Source: Enterococcus sp. BWR-S5 (GTDB taxonomy: Bacteria; Bacillota; Bacilli; Lactobacillales; Enterococcaceae). From it: a stretch of DNA of 64,000 bases. A program made the translations under genes and the position numbers. Of the stretch, positions 26,448-35,904 are shown in pieces; the first letter of the stretch is position 1; each line of letters begins with the position of its first letter. The notes under the pieces are model-generated. The model made no database searches, was not told the DNA's origin, and saw nothing but the letters and a program-made list of their open reading frames with translations. The stretch lies in contig NZ_JADOEQ010000016.1 of the NCBI RefSeq assembly GCF_016745255.1, positions 1 through 64,000 on the forward strand, written 5' to 3'.

Positions 26448-27458
26448 TTATGGTGCAGCAGGTGCTACAGCTTCCAGTGCAGTTTTAAGAGCACCGGTTA
26501 CGCCTGACCAGTCAGACAATGCTTCTTGGTAACCTTGTAAAGCTTCTGCTTTTACAGTCAGTGTGTAATCCATATACATATAGTTGTTTCCAGCAGAACC
26601 GTCGATTTGTACAGCGTTCAACAGTAATGGTGTTACATTACCTGAATCAACCAGACCGATATAGTAGAACCAGCCATCAGCTGCGTTGAAGTACCATTTG
26701 TTAGCAGTTGGTGTTGTGTTGTCTACATTTGCTGTATGGTAAATTAAATTGATTTTTTCATCCAATTGGAATGCTGCAGGTGCAGTAGCTTCCAATATAT
26801 CCACAGTCCAGTTGAATGTTGCTGCTGTACTTGTACGTTTGTAGTAGTTGTATGTCACATCTGTTACAGAAATTGTTTTTGCATCGCTGTCGATTTTCCA
26901 TTCTCCGCCAACTTGACCATTTTGCGTAGAGTAAGCAATCACTTCATAAGAGTTGCTTGCAGATGAAGTTGTCAATTCTTTCATTTTCACAGTAACGCCG
27001 GCAGGTACGCTTGCATCTACAGTGAAACCTAGTGTAGCTGGGTCACTCCATGAAGTTGTATCGATGATTGGTACAGGAAGGAACGCTCCACCATTTGCTT
27101 CTAAATCAGCATCTGCTTTGATTGTTGTAGATTTTTCTACAGCCAGATTCAAACCATCTGCATCATACTTATGAACCATTTCTTCAAATGATGCACGAAC
27201 AAATACAGGGTTGTCTCCTAAGTTCGTTACACCAACGTCTTTTTGGATTTTTTCTCCTGGCTTCGCTTCTTTACCTTTTTCTTCGTCAAAGATTTCCCAT
27301 ACTTTTACAGATCCATCAGGCATTCCATCTGTCTTGAATTTGTTTTCTACGCTATGTTGAGCAGAATACCAGGCAAAAGTTCCTGCTGCCAGCATCAAGA
27401 CTGTTAAGGCTGCTGATGCGCCTGTAACAAACTTTTTGTTCTTTCTTAGATTCTTCAT
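26448..27458 (-). CDS. BsaA-like SipW-dependent biofilm matrix protein (major)
   Basis: The 336-residue protein starts MKNLRKNKKF with a hydrophobic segment ending AAGTFAWYS, a SipW-type signal. The mature chain has KPGEKIQKDVGVTNLGDNPVFVRASFEE and KWYFNAADGWFYYIGLV, the pattern of the BsaA family known from Clostridium perfringens biofilms, where SipW-processed BsaA polymerises. The Ala/Pro-rich C-terminus has no anchor. I take the ATG at 27458 behind AGGAGGAAA; the longer frame from 27536 runs into the signal peptidase gene. It follows sipW directly and is probably the main subunit. Confidence 0.85.
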   Translation of the reverse strand: MKNLRKNKKFVTGASAALTVLMLAAGTFAWYSAQHSVENKFKTDGMPDGSVKVWEIFDEEKGKEAKPGEKIQKDVGVTNLGDNPVFVRASFEEMVHKYDADGLNLAVEKSTTIKADADLEANGGAFLPVPIIDTTSWSDPATLGFTVDASVPAGVTVKMKELTTSSASNSYEVIAYSTQNGQVGGEWKIDSDAKTISVTDVTYNYYKRTSTAATFNWTVDILEATAPAAFQLDEKINLIYHTANVDNTTPTANKWYFNAADGWFYYIGLVDSGNVTPLLLNAVQIDGSAGNNYMYMDYTLTVKAEALQGYQEALSDWSGVTGALKTALEAVAPAAP

Positions 27459-27483
27459 TCTTGTGTTTCCTCCTAAAAAAAAT

Positions 27484-28401
27484 TTATTTATATAAATCTT
27501 TGCTTCTTCTTTTCTTCGAAGCAGGCAAAGAGTCATATCCTCTCTTTTGTTCGCCCGGTTGTTCTTTTTCCGGAGCGAAATATTGGCGTAACAAAATAAC
27601 TAATAAGAAAAAAGAAACCACCATGACCACTACGGGAATCGTATTCTCGCGAATAAACTTGAGTACTGTCCCAGCTTTAGGAATCGCAAATTGGACGACT
27701 CCGATCACTCGATCACCTCTGACTGGTGGATCTGATTTGTTGTTGGCATCCCCTTGTGTTGTAAATACCGGATAATGTTCGCTGATTTGAACTTCCCCAT
27801 CAACGACCTCCGGCTCAGATTTTTCCGGTTCTTCTTTCGCAATGACCCTGTGCGTCAGATACGTATCGGGAGACTGCTGGTTCGGTACAAAGGTGATGAT
27901 ATCCCCTACGTCGATTTTTTCCGGCTCTTCAATCTTGACGATAATCATATCGCCGGCAACGAAATTACCTTTCTGATTATCCTGTGTCTTCCTCATTGAA
28001 TTGGTATATACTTCATAAAATCGATACCCATAAAAGGATTTGTCGTTCTTTTCACTGATGGTGAAAACCGCAGCACCACCTAGCATCAATAGAATAAATA
28101 GAAAGAATAGAATATCGAATAGCGCAGTGATTACCTTGTTTGACTTCCGCTGCTTTCGTTTTTTTTCTGTCTGTTTTCTTCCTGATTGCGTTGATGGCCT
28201 CTTTTTCCGAGATACTCCCTTAGTATTTTTACTCGTGGAATTGCTTCTTTTATTCGTCGTTGATACGTTCTTTCTACTTGTTTCGGAAGAGCGTTTTTTT
28301 CTTTTTTTCACGTTTTTCCCATCAGACACACCCGATGTTCTTTTCTTGTTTTTCTTCTTTGCTTTTGGGTGTTTTTCTATCTCTGTTTCTACTTTGGTCA
28401 A
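27484..28401 (-). CDS. sipW: SipW-type signal peptidase I with long basic N-terminus
   Basis: The 305-residue enzyme should cleave the AWF/AWY signals of the two BsaA-like proteins. Membrane segments lie at about residues 90-115 and 253-272. The catalytic serine is Ser135 in YTNSM. The usual lysine is replaced by histidine (His184 in LTHRV), which marks the ER/SipW class. GDAN (Asp218) and the GDRVIG strand are also present. Unusually, residues 1-90 are an almost uninterrupted Lys/Arg/Ser/Thr-rich cytosolic extension. The start is TTG behind AGGAGG. It heads the export genes, 103 bases after the regulator gene. Confidence 0.9.
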   Translation of the reverse strand: MTKVETEIEKHPKAKKKNKKRTSGVSDGKNVKKRKKRSSETSRKNVSTTNKRSNSTSKNTKGVSRKKRPSTQSGRKQTEKKRKQRKSNKVITALFDILFFLFILLMLGGAAVFTISEKNDKSFYGYRFYEVYTNSMRKTQDNQKGNFVAGDMIIVKIEEPEKIDVGDIITFVPNQQSPDTYLTHRVIAKEEPEKSEPEVVDGEVQISEHYPVFTTQGDANNKSDPPVRGDRVIGVVQFAIPKAGTVLKFIRENTIPVVVMVVSFFLLVILLRQYFAPEKEQPGEQKRGYDSLPASKKRRSKDLYK

Positions 28402-28504
28402 TCTTTTTGCCTCCTGACTTTATACATGACTGGGTCGCCAATCACTAAACAGTATAGGGAAGCGCCAGCTGTCCACTTTTTCGATACTCTCTCCCACTCA
28501 ATAT

Positions 28505-29197
28505 TTATGTTGGCACATTCAACATGTAGCCTTTTGAACGAACGGTTTTTATATATCGCAAATTCAGCATGTCCCTTTCAATCTTCTTCCTTAAATGAAA
28601 AATCAAATTGGCGATACGCGCTTTGGAGGGCACTTGGTTTTCTCCCCAAATTTCTGCATGAATCTCCTCATAACTCATCGCTTTTCCGCGATTTTCATAA
28701 AGCACATTCAAAATCTGAAATTCCATCCTAGTCAAATCAATTTCTTCCTGCCCTTCAATAGAAACACTTTGATTTGCGGAGTTGAGTTGTATGGCAAAAT
28801 TTAGATTTTCCTCTCCTGTCTGCTTTCCATCCTCTTTCTTCTCACTTCCCAATGAATTACGAATGATTAGACGCAGCTCTTCTGGGTCACATTTTTGTTC
28901 AATATTTCCTGAGACACCAAGCTGCAGATAAACCAACCGATTGATACTGGAAATATTTTTAGAGGCAGTCCAGACAAGCGCCTGTGATTCTTTTTTGATT
29001 GACAGAATCAAATTACAGACACCGCCGACATTTTCCTGATTCTCATCAAAGATGATGACACCATCAATTTGCCGTATCTTCTCATCCAGCTTCTGCTCAG
29101 AATCAATAGGTACGACTTGATATTGTTCCTTTTTTAAACTATCTATGTATTCTTGACGCAGTTCTCCTGCTATGTTCAAAACACCAATTGTATGCAT
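28505..29197 (-). CDS. Atypical OmpR-type response regulator
   Basis: The 230-residue protein has a C-terminal winged helix (about residues 150-230: LTRMEFQILNVLYENRGKAMS and the recognition region RIANLIFHLRKKI, read in parts). The N-terminal half has receiver-like strand order but lacks the paired acidic residues normally found after strand 1, and its putative phospho-site is the loop GVIIFDENQ. No histidine kinase is adjacent. It may sense a ligand or work unphosphorylated. Its position directly upstream of sipW makes it the likely controller of the fibre locus. The ATG at 29197 has AAAGGAGA seven bases upstream; a TTG at 29215 lies within that site and is rejected. Confidence 0.8.
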   Translation of the reverse strand: MHTIGVLNIAGELRQEYIDSLKKEQYQVVPIDSEQKLDEKIRQIDGVIIFDENQENVGGVCNLILSIKKESQALVWTASKNISSINRLVYLQLGVSGNIEQKCDPEELRLIIRNSLGSEKKEDGKQTGEENLNFAIQLNSANQSVSIEGQEEIDLTRMEFQILNVLYENRGKAMSYEEIHAEIWGENQVPSKARIANLIFHLRKKIERDMLNLRYIKTVRSKGYMLNVPT

Positions 29198-29316
29198 AAT
29201 ACTTCTCCTTTCCAAACTACTTCTTTATAATTTGTTAGATGGGCAAAATCTGCGATCGGTTAGCAGCTATTTTTTGAACAGGGGTACTACCATGCACCTA
29301 TTCAAAGAAGCTGTTT

Positions 29317-29353
29317 CTCATTTTCTTGTTTTTGATAAAAACAAGAAAATGAG
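29317..29353. repeat. Perfect 17-bp-arm palindrome (left of recombinase)
   Basis: The 17-base arms (29317-29333 and 29337-29353) are exact reverse complements around a GAT centre. The inner 25 bases (29323-29347) recur at 30818-30842 region with ATC as centre, on the other side of the recombinase gene. It is either an attachment-site half or a transcription terminator. Confidence 0.6.
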
Positions 29354-29410
29354 GATAAAGACCTAAAAACCAAGAGAAAAATATCCGCTGACGGCTCACT
29401 TGACGGTGAA

Positions 29411-29454
29411 AACAAAAAAATAGAGGCCAGGACATCTTAATGTCCTGGTCTCTT
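29411..29454 (-). terminator. Terminator of the recombinase gene
   Basis: The arms of 14 bp (from 29422 and ending 29454, core CCAGGACAT/ATGTCCTGG with one G-U) are followed by seven U on the minus strand. Confidence 0.85.
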
Positions 29455-29493
29455 AAAGAAGAATAATAGCTTTTGTCATAGTCTCATTTCTTT

Positions 29494-30588
29494 TCAAGAA
29501 ACTAAAATTTCTACTGCTCGCCTTTCCTCGCTCAAGGTTGTGTTTGTATAAATATCTAAGGTCAGCTTAACAGAGGTGTGACCTAACAAGGAGGAAATCG
29601 CAGCTACACTAATCCCACATTCCAGACAGCGTGTTGCAAACGAATGTCTTAGCGCATGGAAGCTGACAGAAGTCAGTGTTGTCCCTGCAACAATTCGTTT
29701 GAAATGATTAGTGATTGTTCGAGGTTCTATAGGTTTTCCCTGTATATTCACTATATAATCACCCGTTGCATCTTGTTTTAATCGTTCTAGATAGTTGACC
29801 ATTTTAGTCGACAAAGGCAATACCCTTCTTGACATTTGTGTTTTGGGACTGCCTTCAAGTAATGCTGTTTTCTTTCCTTCCTCTGAAAAAGTCTGAAGTC
29901 TCTGCAATGTTCTCGAAACCGTCAATGTTTTTGAGACAAAATCAATATCCTTCCACTTTAGACCAGCTATTTCGCCAATCCGCATACCAGTTTCCAAAGA
30001 AAGAATAATTGGAAATCCATAAGTATCTTCCTCTGCCAGCTTAATAATCAGCTGTCGTTCTTTTAGCGACAGTGTTCGGATTCTTTGTTTGTTGACTTTA
30101 GGAAGTTGGAAATCTTCAAATAGATAGTTGTCTGTCAATCGCCGCTTTTCAGCTTCTCTTAAACAGCTTTTCAAGATTTGACAGACTGTTCGAATCGATG
30201 ATGGCGCTAGTTGCTCTGATAGGCTTTTTATCATTTGATTGATTTGCTCTGAAGAAAGCCTTTTTAAAGGAACATGTCCAACATACGGCTTTACGTAACG
30301 CTCAAGTTTGTTTTTATAACTATTGTAGGTGCTGATTTTTACTGTATCACTAATCATGTCCAGCCAATAGTCAATCCAAGTTGAAACGGTCCCTTCAAAA
30401 TCTACTTGCTCAGGATCGCTCCTCTTCAATAGAAGCTTTCGCTCCATCAATTTTTCCTTTATGTCTTTATAAGAGTAGGCATATACATAGCCATAACGAA
30501 CTTTTCCATCCGCTTTTCTTCCTTGAATATAACGTCCCTCCCAACGACCATCTTTACGTTTATATATATTTTCTCCTCTTCGAACCAT
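29494..30588 (-). CDS. Tyrosine recombinase / integrase
   Basis: The 364-residue protein has an N-terminal arm-binding domain (NIYKRKDGRWEGRYIQG, AP2-like), a SAM-like core-binding domain and a C-terminal catalytic domain. The active-site set is visible: Arg in GMRIGEIAGLKWKDI, HALRHSFATR, LGHTSVKLT and the nucleophile in LDIYTNTT. It is the size of Tn916/phage-type integrases. I start at the ATG at 30588 behind GGAGAGG; the 28 residues upstream of it are hydrophobic and have no ribosome site. No excisionase, relaxase or phage gene lies nearby, so it is a solitary integrase or the remnant of an element. Confidence 0.9.
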   Translation of the reverse strand: MVRRGENIYKRKDGRWEGRYIQGRKADGKVRYGYVYAYSYKDIKEKLMERKLLLKRSDPEQVDFEGTVSTWIDYWLDMISDTVKISTYNSYKNKLERYVKPYVGHVPLKRLSSEQINQMIKSLSEQLAPSSIRTVCQILKSCLREAEKRRLTDNYLFEDFQLPKVNKQRIRTLSLKERQLIIKLAEEDTYGFPIILSLETGMRIGEIAGLKWKDIDFVSKTLTVSRTLQRLQTFSEEGKKTALLEGSPKTQMSRRVLPLSTKMVNYLERLKQDATGDYIVNIQGKPIEPRTITNHFKRIVAGTTLTSVSFHALRHSFATRCLECGISVAAISSLLGHTSVKLTLDIYTNTTLSEERRAVEILVS

Positions 30589-31002
30589 AAGAAATTCCTC
30601 TCCTTTGTAATTTTTGACGGCTAATACGACGGAAAATACAAAAATATTTACATATTTCTCAATTTTTTTCAAATTTTTAAAAAATTTTGGTAGAATATTT
30701 GAAAATGAATAGTGTATAATGAGTTTGTCGAATAAGTTATTAGATAAAAGCCAAAAAAATAAGATACAAAAATTTAATTTTAATATAAACAGTACTTATA
30801 TACACACTCACCCTACTTTCTTGTTTTTATCAAAAACAAGATTTTTTTGTGAAACAAATTCCATTTTATAATTATTGCATACGACTATCGCCAAAAATAC
30901 TGTATCTACCGATTTAATTTATCAATTTTATAAAACATTTTTGTTCATTTTCGTTTCGCGTCTTAGATACAAGACACCAAGAATGTTTTCATTTGTTTTT
31001 AG
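30589..31002. other. AT-rich non-coding region upstream of the recombinase
   Basis: Strongly AT-rich with no supported gene. It contains the second palindrome at 30817-30841. Confidence 0.5.
30817..30841. repeat. Palindrome matching 29323-29347 (right of recombinase)
   Basis: TCTTGTTTTT-ATC-AAAAACAAGA is the reverse complement of the core of the left palindrome; only the three central bases show its orientation. A few flanking bases (TGTTTC at about 12 bases, AGG on the other side) also match when it is inverted. Confidence 0.55.
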
Positions 31003-31049
31003 ATAAAAAAATAAGCTTGTGACATTTTTCGTCACAAGCTTATTTTTTT
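31003..31049 (-). terminator. Terminator of the NagB-like gene (bidirectional form)
   Basis: AAAATAAGCTTGTGAC pairs with GTCACAAGCTTATTTT; there are A-runs on one side and T-runs on the other. Confidence 0.9.
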
Positions 31050-31067
31050 CAGCTCTTTATTCAATAT

Positions 31068-31778
<711 letters not shown>

Positions 31779-31917
31779 CTAGTTATTGTTTTCTAAATTA
31801 TAATTTGTGGGAACAATCCCATGTCAAGATAAAATGAAAAATTTATTAGACAATCTTCTAAAAAGCCGAATAGACGCAAAAAAATCGCAGTTGAACATTC
31901 TACAGATAAAGTAAAAA

Positions 31918-31957
31918 AGCTTCCTGAAGGCTGACGATAAGCTTTCAGGAAACACTT
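31918..31957 (-). terminator. Terminator of the bce-type permease gene
   Basis: TTTCCTGAAAGC and GCCTTCAGGAAG on the minus strand form a stem directly after the permease stop, followed by six U. Confidence 0.75.
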
Positions 31958-31962
31958 TATTT

Positions 31963-33960
31963 TTACCTTTCAACTAAACGATAATAAACCTTGGAAGTCC
32001 GCCAATAGATAATGAAGTAGCAAAGAACGAAAATTCCTACGCAAATCGTTGTTGTCATCAACAGCAATGAACCATTCGTCAAGCCGAATAGAACCAGCAG
32101 CTTTTTGATAATAGGAAAAGCAAAGGACAAATGAATTACTGCCACCACAATCGGCAGAAAGAAGACTAATAAAATCTGGTGCTGAATCGTTTTGTGCACC
32201 TCTTTATGACTTAAACCAACCTTCTGCATGATTTCAAATCGGTCGTGGTCGTCGTTGCCTTCGGAAATCTGCTTGTAGAAAATAATCAATGTCGTCGCAA
32301 TAATAAAGCTCAGACCAAAGATTACACCAATAAATAGAAAGCCGCCCATCATCACACGGTTTGATTCACGATCCTCATCAATAGAGGAAACCGTCACATC
32401 CAACTCTTCCATACCCGCTTGTTGTGCAAGTACATTAAACTCATTACGAAGAGCTTCCACAACGGCCACTCGTTTTTCTACGGAACCATCCAGTTCAAAG
32501 AGCACACTAGTCTCAAGCTCACGGGAAAAGGTAAAGGCACTTTTTTCAAAGTCCTGCTCTACTGCTGTCAAAATTTGCTCGAACTGCTCATCAGGCACAA
32601 AGACCAGAAACCCTTTTAACGTTTCATCTTCCTTTTTAGGTGACAGAACAAATTCTTCCGGCACGTCCTTCACTGTAAATGTCTGCGAACCAACCGTTAT
32701 TGTCGATTCATCATAACCGCCATAGACCGGATACAAAATGACCTCGTTTTGATTCAACTGCTCATTCGTCTGTTCCACACGATTGTATTCACTTACTTTG
32801 ATAAACTGAAACCCATTAACGCTGCCGTAATTGCTGATTGATTCAGCTTCCGGTTGATAGACACCCGTAGATTTTTTTACTGTCACTACATTTGAAGAAG
32901 AAGTAATATATTGCAGATTCTTAACGGTCGTCTGATTCGCTTGAGCCGTCTCTTCGACCATTGCTTCTACCTCTTCAGCCGGAAGATTAGCACTGATGGA
33001 GTTTTGGAACGGATTCCGATTCTTAATCATGTCCTCGCGTCCAACATAAAGCGACACTGTTGTAGAAATTGTTACCAGCGCCATCGTACATAGAATACAG
33101 ATAGTTGCCAGCCCCGCACCATTTTGCTTCATTCTAAAAATCATACTTGAGATAGAAATGAAATTTGATGGTTTGTAGTAAAAGCTCTCTCTATTCTTCA
33201 AAAATTTCAATAGGGTAATACTTCCTGCAACAAACAAGCTATACGTACCGATGATTACCAAAATTACAGCGACAAAAAATAATGTCAATGCCTCTACCGG
33301 TGATTGAATCGTTAAAGAAATACCATAGCCGGCAGCCAGACAACCGATACCTAGAATAGCCAGTATCCATTTCGCTTTTGGCTCCTTTTCGCCGGATTTT
33401 GCCTGCCCCAGCAGTTCAATCGGTTTTGTTTTACGAACCTCCCACATATCATAAAGGAAGGTTACCAGAAAAATTCCCGCAAAGAGACTCACCACTCGTA
33501 GCAGCGAGGCTAGAGATAAGTCAAAGACAAACTCGTTCCCGAACCCTGTCAGCTTTTTCAATACTAAAAACATCAGCTTAGAAAAAATCACACCGGAGAT
33601 AACGCCACCGACCATCACAATCAAAAAAGTATACAGGTTTTCAAACAGCATCATGATGGTTAGATTGCCCTTATCCATCCCTAAAATATTGTATAGTCCC
33701 AGTTCTTTTTTTCTGCGCTTGATTAAGAAGCTATGTGTATAGAATGTAAAAACCACTGAAAAGACCATGATGACTACGCTGCCGAAGCTGAACATTGCCT
33801 TCACAGACATTGCCTGCGGCAGAGAATTCATCCCTTCATTATGCAGCATCACCTGCATGATGATATTCAGTACAACCGTGAATATCGTTGCCAGGCCAAA
33901 GGGAATATAAACGGTGCGATTCTTTTTTAAATTATTGTATGCTAACCGTGAATACAGCAT
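31963..33960 (-). CDS. BceB-type ABC permease (peptide-antibiotic detoxification)
   Basis: The 665-residue FtsX-superfamily permease has about ten membrane segments and a large extracellular domain (roughly residues 310-520) between segments 7 and 8, the hallmark of BceB. Such permeases free lipid II-cycle intermediates from bacitracin-like peptides and signal to the partner kinase. RRKKELGLYNILGMDKGN near residue 85 and EIMQKVGLSHKEVHK near residue 575 are the FtsX coupling loops. It follows the ATPase gene by six bases. The specific antibiotic cannot be read from sequence. Confidence 0.92.
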   Translation of the reverse strand: MLYSRLAYNNLKKNRTVYIPFGLATIFTVVLNIIMQVMLHNEGMNSLPQAMSVKAMFSFGSVVIMVFSVVFTFYTHSFLIKRRKKELGLYNILGMDKGNLTIMMLFENLYTFLIVMVGGVISGVIFSKLMFLVLKKLTGFGNEFVFDLSLASLLRVVSLFAGIFLVTFLYDMWEVRKTKPIELLGQAKSGEKEPKAKWILAILGIGCLAAGYGISLTIQSPVEALTLFFVAVILVIIGTYSLFVAGSITLLKFLKNRESFYYKPSNFISISSMIFRMKQNGAGLATICILCTMALVTISTTVSLYVGREDMIKNRNPFQNSISANLPAEEVEAMVEETAQANQTTVKNLQYITSSSNVVTVKKSTGVYQPEAESISNYGSVNGFQFIKVSEYNRVEQTNEQLNQNEVILYPVYGGYDESTITVGSQTFTVKDVPEEFVLSPKKEDETLKGFLVFVPDEQFEQILTAVEQDFEKSAFTFSRELETSVLFELDGSVEKRVAVVEALRNEFNVLAQQAGMEELDVTVSSIDEDRESNRVMMGGFLFIGVIFGLSFIIATTLIIFYKQISEGNDDHDRFEIMQKVGLSHKEVHKTIQHQILLVFFLPIVVAVIHLSFAFPIIKKLLVLFGLTNGSLLLMTTTICVGIFVLCYFIIYWRTSKVYYRLVER

Positions 33961-33966
33961 GCTCCC

Positions 33967-34722
33967 TCACCCCTTCGCCAGCAATGTAGTCATTGTTTTT
34001 GAGATTTCTTCAAACAGCTGCTCATTCGTGCGCTGCCCTCTATATAGCTGATGGAATACCTGCCCATCCTTAATAAACAAAATACGATTGGCTCTGCTTG
34101 CCGCCAAAGCACTATGGGTAACCATTAAAATTGTCTGGTTCTGCTGATTAATTTCCTGAAACAGACCGAGCAGATTTTCCGCACTCTTGGAATCCAGCGC
34201 CCCCGTCGGTTCATCCGCTAATATAATCTGCGGCTTGGTAATCAAGGCTCTGGCTACTGCCACCCGCTGTTTTTGCCCGCCTGAGATTTCATAAGGGTAT
34301 TTTTCCACTAGCTCTGCAATACCTAAAACCTCTGCCAACGGCTGCAGCCGCTGTGTCATTTCGCTGACTGATGTTTTTGACAGCACCAGCGGTAGAAAAA
34401 TATTATCCTTTACAGAAAAATTATCTAATAGATTAAAGTCCTGAAAAACAAAGCCTAGATTTTCTCTACGAAAAGCAGCCAGCTTTCCTTCCGGAATCTC
34501 AGTAATATTTTTTCCCTTCAGCATAACCGAGCCCTGTGTCGGCATATCCAATGTCGCTAAAATATTTAGCAACGTACTCTTTCCTGAACCTGATTCCCCC
34601 ATGATTGCAATATACTCTCCCTCTTCCACTTGAAAAGAGATGTCTTTTAAGGCTGTTACCTGATTACCGCCGAAACGAGTCTGATACACCTTTTGTATAT
34701 GTGTTACCTCTAGCATTGTCAT
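33967..34722 (-). CDS. BceA-type ABC ATP-binding protein
   Basis: The 251-residue MacB/BceA-like ATPase has Walker A GESGSGKST, signature ISGGQKQRVAVARAL, Walker B IILADEPTGALD and switch histidine MVTHSALAA. I start at the ATG at 34722 behind AAGGGGGA; the in-frame extension from 34782 lacks a site. It pairs with the permease downstream and with the BceS/BceR-like pair upstream, from which it is separated by a terminator-like hairpin. Confidence 0.93.
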   Translation of the reverse strand: MTMLEVTHIQKVYQTRFGGNQVTALKDISFQVEEGEYIAIMGESGSGKSTLLNILATLDMPTQGSVMLKGKNITEIPEGKLAAFRRENLGFVFQDFNLLDNFSVKDNIFLPLVLSKTSVSEMTQRLQPLAEVLGIAELVEKYPYEISGGQKQRVAVARALITKPQIILADEPTGALDSKSAENLLGLFQEINQQNQTILMVTHSALAASRANRILFIKDGQVFHQLYRGQRTNEQLFEEISKTMTTLLAKG

Positions 34723-34859
34723 CTTTGTTCCCCCTTTGATAAAATCGCGACAGCCCTTCTGACTTCGTACATCACCCATCAACTATATACCTAGACTGTC
34801 ACCCGAAAAGGCCTTGTAACCGCCTCTCGTTTTCTTCTCTTTTATGGTAAACAAAACAG

Positions 34860-34897
34860 CAGTCGAAAGCTACTTACACTTCGGCTGCTGCACTTAC
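34860..34897 (-). terminator. Hairpin between the sensor kinase and the ABC genes
   Basis: AGCAGCCGAA pairs with TTCGACTGCT with one mismatch, followed by UUUUGUUU on the minus strand. It allows separate transcription of the transporter genes, as expected if they are the regulator's target. Confidence 0.6.
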
Positions 34898-34910
34898 AAT
34901 GATGTAAGGT

Positions 34911-35903
34911 TCATTCCATTTGATAACGATGCTGGCTCAAGTTCAGCCAAACCTTTGTTCCAGTGCCCACCTCAGAGGTTAGATGAATCTGATGTCCCAG
35001 CTTTCGCATAATTTCACGACTCATATAAAGCCCCAGCCCAGTCGCTTTCTGATGATTGTGTCCATTGTAGCCTGTATAGCCCTTTTCAAAGACCCGATCA
35101 ATATCCTCCTGTAAGATACCAATACCTGTATCCTCAATCACAAGCTCTTTTGGCTTGTTCGGATTACTATAGATACGAATCCCACCTGAGCGTGTGTACT
35201 TAATCGCATTCAGAAGAATCTGCTCTAAGACAAAGCCTAACCACTTTTTATCGCTGATAACAACCTGTCCTGTTTCTTCCAATGAAAAAGACAGCTCTTG
35301 ATAAATAAAGAACGTCGCATATTTCTTCACGGTGTCCTTAATTAGCTGATCAATGTTCACTTCTTCAAAAACAAAATCTGTCTCTGTATGATTTAAGCGT
35401 AAATACTGCAGCATCATATCCAGATACTGATCGATTTTAAACAGCTCCTGTTTCAATACGGTATGATCCAGCTGGTTTTCCTGCATTTTTAGGTTCAACA
35501 CAGCTAATGGTGTCTTGATTTGATGACTCCACATACTGTAGTAATCCATCAAACGATAATTGGCCTGCTTTGACGCACTGACATCCTCCCGACATTCGCG
35601 ATCCAAAAGCGCCAGCAGCTCTTCGTAGTCCTCTTCAATCAGTAGACGTTGCCTTTGGTGACTCTGCACATATAGCTGAACAGCCTTTTTCCCATTTTCC
35701 AGCTTCAAGTGCTGCTCTCGGTAGCGATAGTATTGAATACTTGCCATAATCACCAGCAGAAAACCTGAAAACAGCACCGCATCCGCATACACCTCAAAAG
35801 GAACACCATAAAGGAAAAACGTACTGACAAATAAGGCCACCATGCCCAGATAGGTCAAAAGTGTAAATCTTCTATCAGATAAATAGCGAAAAAATAGCTT
35901 CAT
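34911..35903 (-). CDS. BceS-type intramembrane-sensing histidine kinase
   Basis: The 330-residue kinase has only two N-terminal membrane helices (about residues 12-32 and 36-56) with almost no extracellular loop, so it cannot bind the drug itself and is expected to sense through the BceAB permease. The phospho-acceptor histidine is in SHQIKTPLAVL. The ATP-binding N box (EQILLNAIKYT), G1 (IEDTGIG) and G2 (ATGLGLYMSR) motifs follow. It is one base from the regulator gene. Confidence 0.93.
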   Translation of the reverse strand: MKLFFRYLSDRRFTLLTYLGMVALFVSTFFLYGVPFEVYADAVLFSGFLLVIMASIQYYRYREQHLKLENGKKAVQLYVQSHQRQRLLIEEDYEELLALLDRECREDVSASKQANYRLMDYYSMWSHQIKTPLAVLNLKMQENQLDHTVLKQELFKIDQYLDMMLQYLRLNHTETDFVFEEVNIDQLIKDTVKKYATFFIYQELSFSLEETGQVVISDKKWLGFVLEQILLNAIKYTRSGGIRIYSNPNKPKELVIEDTGIGILQEDIDRVFEKGYTGYNGHNHQKATGLGLYMSREIMRKLGHQIHLTSEVGTGTKVWLNLSQHRYQME

Positions 35904-35904
35904 C

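Larger units (their letters stand above)
29198..29493. other. Spacer between the fibre locus and the recombinase gene
   Basis: It holds the 37-bp palindrome at 29317-29353 and the recombinase terminator at 29411-29454. No gene is supported. Confidence 0.6.

Noticed and set aside
29316-29353. Simple terminator of the recombinase gene
   Set aside because: The recombinase already has a strong terminator at 29411-29454, and the palindrome's core recurs beyond the gene's other end; left open in the findings.
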